DNA from: an uncultured Mobiluncus sp.
GTDB taxonomy: Bacteria > Actinomycetota > Actinomycetes > Actinomycetales > Actinomycetaceae
Direction: 5' to 3'
Assembly: GCF_902488535.1 (NCBI RefSeq)
Contig: NZ_CABTWO010000011.1
Span: 1-64,000 of the forward strand
Length of the DNA: 64,000 bases
The notes beneath the pieces were generated by a model that searched no databases, was not told the DNA's origin, and saw only the letters and a list, made by a program, of their open reading frames with translations. This document shows, piece after piece, positions 50,298 to 58,736 of the stretch. The translations under genes were made by a program, and so were the position numbers. The number at the start of each line of letters is the position of its first letter. Within the stretch, counting starts at the first letter, position 1.

Positions 50298-51908
50298 GTG
50301 ATTACTGCCACTGACCTCACCTTGCGTATTGCGGATCGTGTCCTGATGGAACACGCTTCGTTCCAGGTAAACAAGGGTATGCGGGTCGGCTTGGTGGGAC
50401 GCAATGGCGCCGGTAAAACCACCCTGATGAGACTGCTGAGCGGTACTGGGCTGCCCGACGCGATTCAGGTTGAGGGAACCGTGTCCCGGTCGACCACACC
50501 GGGTTACCTTCCCCAAGATCCTCGGGAAGTCGATCCTGACCAGATCGTGCGCGACCACATCTTGAGCGTGCGCGGACTCGATGTCATCGAAGCCCGAATC
50601 CGCAAAGCAGAAGAGGCGATGAGCCGTGAGACCGGCGAAAAACAGCAAAAGGCCATGGAAAAATATGTGCGCCTGGATCAGGAGTTTCATATGTCCGGCG
50701 GCTACGCGGCAGCTTCCGAGGCCGCACAAATCGCCGCTAACTTAGGGATTTCCAACGAAACGTTACGTCAGTCTTTGGGGACGCTCTCCGGGGGGCAACG
50801 CCGTCGGGTCGAGCTGGCGCGCGTGCTGTTTTCCGGGGCGGACACCCTGCTGCTGGACGAGCCCACCAACCACTTAGACCACGACTCCATAGTGTGGCTG
50901 CGCAGTTACCTGCGTTCGTTTCCCGGCGGGGTACTGATTATCTCGCACAACGTGAAACTTTTGGACGAAACCCTGAATCAGGTTTTGTACCTCGATGCGA
51001 TGCGCGGCGCGTTGGACGTGTACCACATGGGCTGGAAAGCCTATCTGCAAGCCCGCGCGGACGACGAGGCGCGGCGGAAACGGGAACGGGCGGTAGCGGA
51101 AAAGAAAGCCGCGGCCCTGCAAGCCCAAGGCGAACGTCTGCATGCGAAAGCCACCAAGGCCGTGGCGGCCCAACAGATGTTGCGCCGCGCCGCGCAGCTG
51201 CTGGAAAATACCCAGGCGGAGGGCCCGAAAGAAAAAGTCGCCAAACTCGATTTCCCGCAGCCCCAGCCTTGTGGGAAAGTTCCCTTAGCTGCTGAGGGGA
51301 TTTCCAAAACCTACGGTTCCCTGGAAGTTTTTACCGACCTGACGTTGGCTATCGACCGCGGCTCAAAAGTGGTGGTGTTAGGGTTCAACGGCGCGGGAAA
51401 AACGACCATGTTGCGTATCTTGGCTGGTCTGGAGACCAGCGACACCGGACGGGTGGTTGCCGGTCACGGACTGAAGCTCGGCTATTACGCCCAGGAACAC
51501 GAGACCCTGGACGATTCCCTGTCCGTGGTTGAGAATCTGCGCCAAGCCGCTCCGGAACTTGACGATACTCAGGTGCGTTCCTTGCTGGGACAGTTCCTGT
51601 TCTCCGGGGCGGACGCCGACAAGCCCACCGCGGTGCTGTCCGGTGGCGAAAAGACGCGCCTAGCTTTGGCGACGTTGGTGGTGAGCGGGGCGAACGTGCT
51701 GCTGCTGGACGAACCGACCAATAACCTGGACCCCGCCTCACGGGAGGAAATCCTGAATTCCTTGGCCACTTATGAGGGCGCGGTTATCCTGGTCACCCAC
51801 GATCCGGGCGCGGTGAAAGCGCTGGACCCGCAACGGGTCCTGCTGCTGCCCGATGGTGATGAGGACCTGTGGGACGAAACTTATCTGGAACTCGTTGAGG
51901 TCGATTGA
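50298..51908 (+). CDS. ABC-F family ATPase (ribosome-associated)
   Basis: 536 residues. Two nucleotide-binding domains without membrane part: Walker A GRNGAGKTT and GFNGAGKTT, signatures LSGGQRRRVEL and LSGGEKTRLAL, Walker B LLLDEPTNHLD and LLLDEPTNNLD. The basic linker between them (ARRKRERAVAEKKAAAL, ~250-300) is the P-site tRNA-interaction motif region. Members act on stalled ribosomes or give resistance to ribosome-targeting drugs; which applies is unknown. GTG start; TAAACT ends 6 bases before it with no clear ribosome site, so the mRNA may be leaderless. Confidence 0.92.
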   Translation: MITATDLTLRIADRVLMEHASFQVNKGMRVGLVGRNGAGKTTLMRLLSGTGLPDAIQVEGTVSRSTTPGYLPQDPREVDPDQIVRDHILSVRGLDVIEARIRKAEEAMSRETGEKQQKAMEKYVRLDQEFHMSGGYAAASEAAQIAANLGISNETLRQSLGTLSGGQRRRVELARVLFSGADTLLLDEPTNHLDHDSIVWLRSYLRSFPGGVLIISHNVKLLDETLNQVLYLDAMRGALDVYHMGWKAYLQARADDEARRKRERAVAEKKAAALQAQGERLHAKATKAVAAQQMLRRAAQLLENTQAEGPKEKVAKLDFPQPQPCGKVPLAAEGISKTYGSLEVFTDLTLAIDRGSKVVVLGFNGAGKTTMLRILAGLETSDTGRVVAGHGLKLGYYAQEHETLDDSLSVVENLRQAAPELDDTQVRSLLGQFLFSGADADKPTAVLSGGEKTRLALATLVVSGANVLLLDEPTNNLDPASREEILNSLATYEGAVILVTHDPGAVKALDPQRVLLLPDGDEDLWDETYLELVEVD

Positions 51909-51972
51909 GCCGTGGTCTCTCAACGCCACACGAAACGGTAAACTGTTTGAGACACACTTGGGAGGAAAACTG

Positions 51973-52740
51973 ATGCGTTACCAAAAGACAGTCGCCAGCG
52001 TACTGGGGGCGGCGCTGCTTGTCGCGGCGTTGAGCGGATGTGCTGGCACGAAACAGACTCTGGACAACCCCGACAGTGCTTACCTCAAGCAAAAAGATTC
52101 CCTTCCAACGATGGTGAAACAGTTTTCTGGCCCGAACCTAGCCATTATTTTGGGTGGACTAAAGATTAAGGGCGACAGCCTGAAAGTCTATGACGAAGAA
52201 ACGACCGCTTCGATGCGCTCCGCGGATCATCAAGCGTTGGATTTGCTGCGGGAGACCGAGTTCAAACCCGCGATGTGCCAGCAAAAACTCATGGACTCCT
52301 ATACTGACAAACCGGAAATCCCCGCGGCTTTTTCCCAAGCCAACCTCAACAATCACGCTACGGTAGTGCGCTCTCAACTGCGGGCCTACCCGTCTGTGGC
52401 GCAGGCTGAGAAAGCCATTAAAGTCCAGCGGGATTTGGCTCAAGCCTGCCCCACCTATGCGGTGACGGCTCCCGGAGGCGCCAGCTCGAATCAAACCACC
52501 GCGGCGGCGGATTATCCTCTTGACGGAGCCCGAGATGGCTTGATGATGACTTACGGAACGGACCGCGGTGAAGGCCAGATTGCCCCTACCGAAGTCGGGG
52601 TGTTTCAGCGGGTCGGTAACTTGGAGATTCGGGTATATTTTGACGGCAAAAACCCCGTCAAGGACGCCAACGAGGCTCGCGCCGAATTGCAGAAATTTGT
52701 GACGTACCTGGGTCAAGCTCTGATTGCGAAAGCAAAGTAA
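51973..52740 (+). CDS. Lipoprotein of unknown function
   Basis: 255 residues from MRYQKTVASVLGAA (GGGAGGAAAACTG in front; the longer frame is rejected). Lipobox ALSGC with C23. The mature part is a single domain with two further cysteines (KPAMCQQK and AQACPTY) that may bond, similar in outline to the small extracytoplasmic sensor-type domains of mycobacterial lipoproteins, though I cannot assign it. Separate promoter likely in the 64-base gap after the ABC-F gene. Confidence 0.75.
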   Translation: MRYQKTVASVLGAALLVAALSGCAGTKQTLDNPDSAYLKQKDSLPTMVKQFSGPNLAIILGGLKIKGDSLKVYDEETTASMRSADHQALDLLRETEFKPAMCQQKLMDSYTDKPEIPAAFSQANLNNHATVVRSQLRAYPSVAQAEKAIKVQRDLAQACPTYAVTAPGGASSNQTTAAADYPLDGARDGLMMTYGTDRGEGQIAPTEVGVFQRVGNLEIRVYFDGKNPVKDANEARAELQKFVTYLGQALIAKAK

Positions 52741-52794
52741 CTCCCCAGGAAATGCCAAAAGGATTTGGCGGCGGCCTGCCTGAAGCTAGCGGCG

Positions 52795-53907
52795 TTAGCT
52801 GCGCGGAGTGCCGTTGATGTAAGGCTCAGGAATGGGGGCTTCGTCACCCAAGCGCGCCGCCCAGGCTAGGGGCAGCGACGGGTCAGTCAGCAGCGGCCGG
52901 CCGACCTGAACCACGGAGGCTTGACCGTTGACCAAAATCTGTTCAGCTTGTGCCGGTTCAGTAATCATGCCGACAGCCGAAACGGGCAGGGGCCCACGGT
53001 CTTGAATCTCGGTGGCAAATTTGACCTGATAACCCGGCGCTTGCGGAATCGTCACCCCGTCAATCAGTCCGCCGGTGGACACGTCAATAAAGTCAACCCC
53101 GAAAGCCGCCAGATCCTGGACGATCCGACCCCAGTCCTCGATAGTCACGTCACGTTGCAGCCCGAAAGCTCCGCTGGGAACCCAGTTCGTCGCCGAAATC
53201 CGCATCAAGAGCGGGAAGTTTCCCCCCAGCTCCTCGCGAATCGCCATGACCAGTTCACGCCAAAAACGGAAACGTCCCTGCAAATCCCCGCCGTATGCAT
53301 CGGTGCGTTGGTTAGTCAGCGGGGAAATGAACTGGCTCAACAGGTAACCGTGGGCGCCGTGAAGTTCCACAAAATCGAAACCGGCCGCCAAAGCGCGGCG
53401 AATGGCGGAAACGAAGTCCGCTTGCGTCTTGTGAATATCCGCGACACTCATTTCGCGGGGAATCTCATGGCGGGAGGTAAACGGAATGGGGCTGGGCGCA
53501 ATCGTATGCCAGCCGATGCCTCCCAGGTCGGAGTCTTCGGGAGCCAGGGGCGTGCCGGAAGGAGACGTGGAGGCCTTCCTGCCGGCGTGAGAAATCTGGA
53601 TGCCCGCAGCCGCGCCGCCTTCCTTGATGAGGGTGGCCAACCGGGCAAAAGCCGGGATTTTTTCGTCCCGATCCAGCATTAAGTCGAAAGGGCTGATGCG
53701 TCCTTCCGGGCTCACCGCGGTCGCTTCCACGATGACGGCACCCACCCCGCCTGATGCCCTGGCTCCGTAGTGAACTTCGTGCCAATCGTTAGGCCAACCC
53801 GCGGATGGTCCCTCGGAAGAGGCGGTAAATTGACACATCGGCGGCATCCACAAACGGTTCCGGGTCTCGAGGTTTTTCAGCCGAAACGGCGTAAAAAGGT
53901 GGGACAT
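52795..53907 (-). CDS. Old yellow enzyme, YqjM-type NADPH:ene reductase
   Basis: 370 residues, FMN-binding TIM barrel. C25 in MPPMCQF is the redox-tuning cysteine typical of the YqjM/thermophilic-like class. HGAHGYLLSQFISPLTNQRTD carries the conserved active-site and barrel residues, and MLDRDEKIP the YqjM-like Tyr-replacement region. Reduces activated alkenes such as enones or nitro-compounds; natural substrate unknown. The 5' flank carries inverted repeats. Confidence 0.92.
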   Translation of the reverse strand: MSHLFTPFRLKNLETRNRLWMPPMCQFTASSEGPSAGWPNDWHEVHYGARASGGVGAVIVEATAVSPEGRISPFDLMLDRDEKIPAFARLATLIKEGGAAAGIQISHAGRKASTSPSGTPLAPEDSDLGGIGWHTIAPSPIPFTSRHEIPREMSVADIHKTQADFVSAIRRALAAGFDFVELHGAHGYLLSQFISPLTNQRTDAYGGDLQGRFRFWRELVMAIREELGGNFPLLMRISATNWVPSGAFGLQRDVTIEDWGRIVQDLAAFGVDFIDVSTGGLIDGVTIPQAPGYQVKFATEIQDRGPLPVSAVGMITEPAQAEQILVNGQASVVQVGRPLLTDPSLPLAWAARLGDEAPIPEPYINGTPRS

Positions 53908-53970
53908 AGGGTAATTCTAACAAGAGCCGGGACATCTTTTTGGGCAAGTTATCTCGGTAGCTGTACCAAA

Positions 53971-53985
53971 ATCGTCAAATACGAT
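53971..53985 (-). promoter_or_regulatory. Inverted repeat overlapping the old yellow enzyme promoter
   Basis: ATCGT-CAAAT-ACGAT is a perfect 5-bp inverted repeat about 65 bases upstream of the start. It contains TTGAC on the coding strand, a good -35, so a bound repressor would block RNA polymerase. Adjacent TGTG-TACTG-CACA adds a second small dyad. Confidence 0.45.
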
Positions 53986-54046
53986 GTGTACTGCACAGAT
54001 TTGCACTACTAACCAGATAACGACAAGTTAGGTGCCTGTGTATAAA

Positions 54047-54523
54047 TCACACGTTGAAACCGAGGGCCCGCAGCTGCTCGCGGCCGTCTTCGGTGATTTT
54101 GTCCGGGCCCCACGGCGGCAGCCACACCCAGTTGATAGACACGGTTTTCACCAAATCTTCCAGCACGAAACGGCACTGGCGCTCAATCATATCTGTCAAT
54201 GGGCAGCCGGCGGAGGTCAGGGTCATATCAATAACCAGGTCGTCTCCGTCCAAGTGCAGCCCGTAAAGCAACCCCAAATCCACGATGTTAATGCCCAGTT
54301 CCGGGTCAATAACGTCCTTCAGTAACTCCACGATTTCTTCCACCAAGGCACGCTGCTGTTCAGAAAGTTCCGCTCCCGGTTCCGCCACGGCATCTGCCGC
54401 TATCCCGTCAACCACGGTTGCCGACCCTGCTGGTGTGGTACTGACCTCGGATTCCACCGCCGCACTGGTCTTCGGTGTACCCAACTCGTCCAATAGCTCT
54501 TTGCTCAAGGGTTCTTCACTCAT
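54047..54523 (-). CDS. sufT: SufT-type Fe-S assembly factor (DUF59/MIP18 family)
   Basis: 158 residues. A ~60-residue Ala/Ser/Glu-rich N-terminus precedes the DUF59 domain: LKDVIDPELGINIVDLGLLYGL and TSAGCPLTDMIE, whose cysteine is the conserved one. WVWLPPWGPDKITEDGRE is typical of the SufT subgroup. Last gene of the suf operon; its ATG overlaps the sufU stop by 8 bases. Assists maturation of Fe-S proteins. Confidence 0.93.
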   Translation of the reverse strand: MSEEPLSKELLDELGTPKTSAAVESEVSTTPAGSATVVDGIAADAVAEPGAELSEQQRALVEEIVELLKDVIDPELGINIVDLGLLYGLHLDGDDLVIDMTLTSAGCPLTDMIERQCRFVLEDLVKTVSINWVWLPPWGPDKITEDGREQLRALGFNV

Positions 54524-55070
54524 GGGTTTGTCCTTTGTTGTTTAGAGGGTTTTCAGGGTCACAAGTCCGGTTCATCACTTTCGGGTCACAGTGCGGCGCC
54601 GCCTGGGTACCGCCGCCGGTTCCATCCGTCGCTGCCGCTTGGGCCAGCGCATCTTTCAAAGCCATCCACCCCAGCAGGGCGCATTTCACACGGTTGACAT
54701 AACGGGATACCCCTTCCAAGCTGGAGGCATCACCCAGGCGATCGAGCAAGTCTTCGTCCACTCCCCGGCCTCGCGAATGCATCATCTCGTTGAAATCCTT
54801 TTCCAGCCCGTGCACAGTTTCCAAGTCTTGGCCCTGCACCAGCTCCCACATCATCGACAGGGAAGCCTGCGAAATCGAGCAACCGTGCCCGTCCCACACC
54901 AGGTTGCGCAGCTTTCCGTCAGCCACTTCCACCTGCAGCGTAACCTCATCACCGCAGGTCGGATTGACCTGGTGGGAGCTGGCAGCCCAGCCGGGCAGGG
55001 TGCCAGCGCCATGCCGAGCCTTAGACTGCTCCAAGATGAGCTGTTGATACAGGTTTTCCAGTTCGTTCAC
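54516..55070 (-). CDS. sufU: SufU Zn-dependent sulfurtransferase
   Basis: 184 residues from GTG 55070 (AAGGAACACAA in front); the longer frame is rejected. Zinc and sulfur-acceptor residues C39, D41, C64 and C130 are all present (NPTCGDE, GHGCSIS, RVKCALLGW). It accepts persulfide from SufS. A Gly/Thr/Ala-rich C-terminal tail of ~35 residues with two extra cysteines follows. Confidence 0.95.
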   Translation of the reverse strand: MNELENLYQQLILEQSKARHGAGTLPGWAASSHQVNPTCGDEVTLQVEVADGKLRNLVWDGHGCSISQASLSMMWELVQGQDLETVHGLEKDFNEMMHSRGRGVDEDLLDRLGDASSLEGVSRYVNRVKCALLGWMALKDALAQAAATDGTGGGTQAAPHCDPKVMNRTCDPENPLNNKGQTHE

Positions 55071-55089
55071 TTGTGTTCCTTCTGTGTAT

Positions 55090-56394
55090 TCAACTATCCG
55101 CCGGCGTGACGCCAAAGAACTTCGCGGCCTGGGGAAGTGCTTGCAGCCAACGGTCAATCTCGTCAATAGTCGTGGTGGGGCTAAACGTGGCTCGCGTGGA
55201 AGCGTTCACCCCAAAGAACCGATGCAGCGGAATGGCGCAGTGATGGCCGACCCGCACCGCTACCCCTTGCGAATCCAAGTATTGTCCCAGGTCATGAGGG
55301 TGAATTCCCTTCATCTCAAAGGACAACACCCCCGCGCGGTGCGTCATGTCGGTGGGACCGAGCAACTTTACGCCGGGAATCTCCACCAACCTCGGCAGGG
55401 CGTAAGCGGTGAGGGCCTGTTCGTGGGCAGCGACCCGTTCCATTCCCAGCTCCTGCAAGTATTTGCACGCGGCGGCCCACCCCACAATCTGGGCGACCGG
55501 TTGCGTGCCGGCTTCAAAGCGGTAGGGAGCCGGCATGAAAGTCGTTTCCTCCACCGTTACATTTTCAATCATGGAACCACCGCTGAGGAATACCGGCAGC
55601 TGTTCGAGCAGCTCACGGCGCCCCCACAGGGCTCCCACCCCGGTGGGGCCGAGCATCTTGTGCGCGGAAAAACACGCGAAATCGACCCCGAGCCCATCGA
55701 CATCGAGCGGCAGGTGCGCGCTGGATTGGCAGGTATCCATGACGACGATGGCCCCTACTGCCCGGGCGGCGGCAATAATTGGCGCAATATCCGTCACCGC
55801 CCCCGTCACGTTGGACAGGTGCGTGAAGGCAACGACCCGCGTGCGCGGCGTAATGACATCCTCCAGGCGGCTCACGTCCAGGCGCCCGTCGGGAGTCAGC
55901 TCGATGACTTTCGTGACGGCTCCGGTGCGTTTGGCCACCAGCTGCCACGGCACCAGGTTAGCGTGATGTTCCGCCCTGGTGAACACGATTTCATCGCCTG
56001 GTTGCAAGGCAAAAGGTCCGCCCGCGCGTTCCCAAGTGGCGGCGGCAAACCCGTAAGCCACCAGGTTCAGCGCTGCGGTCGCTCCTGAGGTCCACACGAT
56101 TTCTTCGGGGTCGCTCACGCCCAAGAAGTCCGCCACGTCCTGGCGGGCATCTTCGAACAAGGCCGTGGCTTCGTCGCCGAGCTGGTGAGTGCCCCGGTGC
56201 ACCGCCCCGTTGTGGCGGCGGTAAAAGTTGTCAAGAGCGTCCAACACGACCGCCGGCTTTTGCGAGGTTGCCCCCGAGTCCAGGTAGTCGATGGGCTGAC
56301 CGTCACGTCCCAAAACACTGAGAATCGGGAAATCCGCACGAATCCGAACAAGCTCCCCCGCGCTGAAATCTGTCGCCGCCGGGCCTGTTACCAT
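55090..56394 (-). CDS. sufS: SufS cysteine desulfurase
   Basis: 434 residues, class II (group II) NifS-like enzyme. PLP lysine in FSAHKMLGPTGVGALWG; PLP contact MDTCQSSAH in place of the usual DGAQ(A/S)xPH; catalytic C386 in GHHCAIPLHRFF. Supplies persulfide to SufU, encoded 19 bases downstream. The substitution at DGAQ is worth noting but the fold is otherwise normal. Confidence 0.95.
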   Translation of the reverse strand: MVTGPAATDFSAGELVRIRADFPILSVLGRDGQPIDYLDSGATSQKPAVVLDALDNFYRRHNGAVHRGTHQLGDEATALFEDARQDVADFLGVSDPEEIVWTSGATAALNLVAYGFAAATWERAGGPFALQPGDEIVFTRAEHHANLVPWQLVAKRTGAVTKVIELTPDGRLDVSRLEDVITPRTRVVAFTHLSNVTGAVTDIAPIIAAARAVGAIVVMDTCQSSAHLPLDVDGLGVDFACFSAHKMLGPTGVGALWGRRELLEQLPVFLSGGSMIENVTVEETTFMPAPYRFEAGTQPVAQIVGWAAACKYLQELGMERVAAHEQALTAYALPRLVEIPGVKLLGPTDMTHRAGVLSFEMKGIHPHDLGQYLDSQGVAVRVGHHCAIPLHRFFGVNASTRATFSPTTTIDEIDRWLQALPQAAKFFGVTPADS

Positions 56395-56427
56395 GACAAC
56401 TCCTTCCCTTCGCCGCTCGCGCCGCCC

Positions 56428-57192
56428 TTAGGCAGCCGTCGGAGCCCCCAGGTACTTGTCGTAGCCCTCAGCTTCGAGTTCGTCTGCCAGTTCGGGTCCG
56501 CCTTCTTTGCTGATGCGCCCGTCCACGAAAACATGAACAAAATCGGGGTGGACGTAACGCAAAATCCGGGAATAGTGGGTAATCAGCAGGATTCCGGTAT
56601 TGGCGGCCTCATGCACCCGGTTGATGCCCTCGGAAACAACCTTAAGAGCGTCAATGTCCAAACCGGAATCTGTTTCGTCCAAAATCGCGAACTGCGGTGC
56701 CAACAGCTGCATCTGCAGGATTTCCAGGCGTTTCTTTTCCCCGCCGGAAAAGCCCGCATTCAGATCTCGGCTGGCAAATTCTTTCTCCATCTTAAAGTCG
56801 TCAAAAGCACCGTTGACTTCTTTCATCCATTTGCGCAGCGCCGGAGCTTGCCCCGCCACCGCGGTTTTGGCAGTACGCAAGAAGTTCGACACGCTTACCC
56901 CGGGGACCTCGACCGGGTACTGCATCGCCAGGAACAGTCCCGCCCGAGCGCGCTCGTCCACACCCATCTCCAGGATATTCTTGCCGTCCAGCAGGGCTTC
57001 GCCGCCGGTGACCTCATACTTCGGGTGCCCCGCTAGGACATAGCTCAAAGTCGATTTGCCTGAACCGTTAGGCCCCATAATGGCGTGTACTTCCCCGGAG
57101 TTGATGGTCAGGTTTACGCCTTTCAAAATCTTTTTCGGCCCCTCCGGGGTCTCCACCTGGGCTTTGAGATCCTTTACTTCCAACACTGACAC
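56428..57192 (-). CDS. sufC: SufC Fe-S assembly ATPase
   Basis: 254 residues. ABC-type ATPase of the SufBCD scaffold: Walker A GPNGSGKST, signature FSGGEKKRLEI, Walker B FAILDETDSGLDID, H-loop THYSR. The order sufD-Rieske-sufC-sufS leaves 66 bases before it, containing AAACAGGAGAAAACAGT as ribosome site. Confidence 0.97.
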   Translation of the reverse strand: MSVLEVKDLKAQVETPEGPKKILKGVNLTINSGEVHAIMGPNGSGKSTLSYVLAGHPKYEVTGGEALLDGKNILEMGVDERARAGLFLAMQYPVEVPGVSVSNFLRTAKTAVAGQAPALRKWMKEVNGAFDDFKMEKEFASRDLNAGFSGGEKKRLEILQMQLLAPQFAILDETDSGLDIDALKVVSEGINRVHEAANTGILLITHYSRILRYVHPDFVHVFVDGRISKEGGPELADELEAEGYDKYLGAPTAA

Positions 57193-57258
57193 TGTTTTCT
57201 CCTGTTTCCTTTTTCCATTCCCAGCCGTTCGGCACGCTTCGTGCTCAGACGGGCTTTG

Positions 57259-57570
57259 TTATGCTTTCAAATCCACCGCTACGAAACCGTCAGCAATTTG
57301 GACGGGGTAAATCTTAAGGGGGTCGTGCGCCGGCGACTGCGGCTCACCGGTTTCCAAATCGAACTGCGCCCCGTGCGCGACACACTCCACGCAGCCATCC
57401 TCAATAATGCCGTCCACCATGGAGAACCCGGCGTGCGGACATTCCTTCGCCATGGCATGGAAATCTCCCTCATCGCTGCGTAAAACCACGATTTCGGTGT
57501 CTCCCACAGTAACTTCTTTACCGGTTCCCGGCTCGATTTCATCGATACTGGCAACATTGATAAAACTCAT
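57259..57570 (-). CDS. Rieske-type [2Fe-2S] ferredoxin within the suf operon
   Basis: 103 residues. Cluster ligands C44/H46 (ECPHAG) and C63/H66 (CVAHGAQFD). It resembles ferredoxin components of ring-hydroxylating dioxygenases, but its place between sufD and sufC, found in many actinobacteria, suggests an electron-transfer role in cluster assembly. Overlaps sufD by 4 bases. Confidence 0.93.
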   Translation of the reverse strand: MSFINVASIDEIEPGTGKEVTVGDTEIVVLRSDEGDFHAMAKECPHAGFSMVDGIIEDGCVECVAHGAQFDLETGEPQSPAHDPLKIYPVQIADGFVAVDLKA

Positions 57571-58736
57571 TGCAAACTCCCTACACTCAGGTGACTATCC
57601 ACGGTTTCCAATACGTATTCAGTCAGTTCCGGTATTTCTAACATATTCAATAGTTCCGCATAGAACGCGCGCACCACCAGTCGTTTCGCGTTAACCGCGT
57701 CGATGCCACGGCTTTGCAGGTAGAACAGCTGTTCGTCGTCAAATCTGCCGGTGGCCGAAGCGTGTCCGGCACCTTCGATTTCACCGTTGTGAATCTCTAG
57801 GTTCGGCACGGAATCTACGCGAGGCCCCTTGCCCAGCACCAGGTTTCGGTTCAGTTCGTAGGAATCCGTCCCGAAAGCCTGCGGCCCGATACCAACGTCA
57901 CCAACCCACACGGCTCGTGCCTCCTGGCCTTGCAAAGCACCTTTGTAGGTCACACGGGATTTCGATTTTTGCCCCGTGTGCTCGATAAACAGCCGGTGTT
58001 CCTGATGCTTTCCCGCGTTGGTAAAGTACAGCCCCAGCAGGTTCAAATCGCTGCGTTCTGAGGGCAGATTCACTCCCATAGCGATGCGCACTGAGTCCCC
58101 TCCCAAGGTGACGTTGGCGTGTTTCACGCTAGCGTTCAGGCCCAAAGTCATCTGTTGGGTCGCCATATGCACCGCGGTGTCGTCCCAGGCTTGCAAGCTG
58201 ACCACGTTCAGTTTCGCGTCCGGCTCCGCTTTTACTTCCAAAGTCTCGTTTAGAGAGCCGCCGCCGCGATGACGCAGCACGATGGTGGCCTGGGTCGCTT
58301 TTTCGGCGTGTATCCGCACGTGACCGACCGTGTCTGGCCCATCGGCGGTGACGTCAATCCAGACCGGTCGACTCACCGCACCCGTAACCGCCACATCGAG
58401 GGTTTGGGATATATTGCTCCACCCTACGGCCCCAGCGCGGTCGAAAGGGGCTCCGGCCAGGGGGGACAGCCCCACCACCGCAGACAGCTGCAGAGTCAGC
58501 CCCGCCTCGGGCTGTACTGGTTCGTCGGCACGCAAAGCCGTGCCGTCCACCGCAAACTTGGCGCCACCGCCATTGAGAGATTCTTCCAGCAAACCGGCGA
58601 ACCGCGATAACGGGGTGAAGCGCCAGGCCTCTTCCCGCCCGGTCGGCACCGGAAAATCCCCCACGGAGGTGGAGGTCACCCGGGTCGGGGTCGGAGCGGC
58701 CAGCGCGCCGCCTGTTGGCACAGTTACTTCAGTCAT
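57567..58736 (-). CDS. sufD: SufD scaffold protein
   Basis: 389 residues. Beta-helix partner of SufB. LGLYFTNAGKHQEHRLFIEHTGQ and SRGIDAVNAKRLVVRAFYAE are typical of the family, with the C-terminal helices for SufC. It abuts the sufB stop (TAA-ATG). Confidence 0.94.
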   Translation of the reverse strand: MTEVTVPTGGALAAPTPTRVTSTSVGDFPVPTGREEAWRFTPLSRFAGLLEESLNGGGAKFAVDGTALRADEPVQPEAGLTLQLSAVVGLSPLAGAPFDRAGAVGWSNISQTLDVAVTGAVSRPVWIDVTADGPDTVGHVRIHAEKATQATIVLRHRGGGSLNETLEVKAEPDAKLNVVSLQAWDDTAVHMATQQMTLGLNASVKHANVTLGGDSVRIAMGVNLPSERSDLNLLGLYFTNAGKHQEHRLFIEHTGQKSKSRVTYKGALQGQEARAVWVGDVGIGPQAFGTDSYELNRNLVLGKGPRVDSVPNLEIHNGEIEGAGHASATGRFDDEQLFYLQSRGIDAVNAKRLVVRAFYAELLNMLEIPELTEYVLETVDSHLSVGSLQ

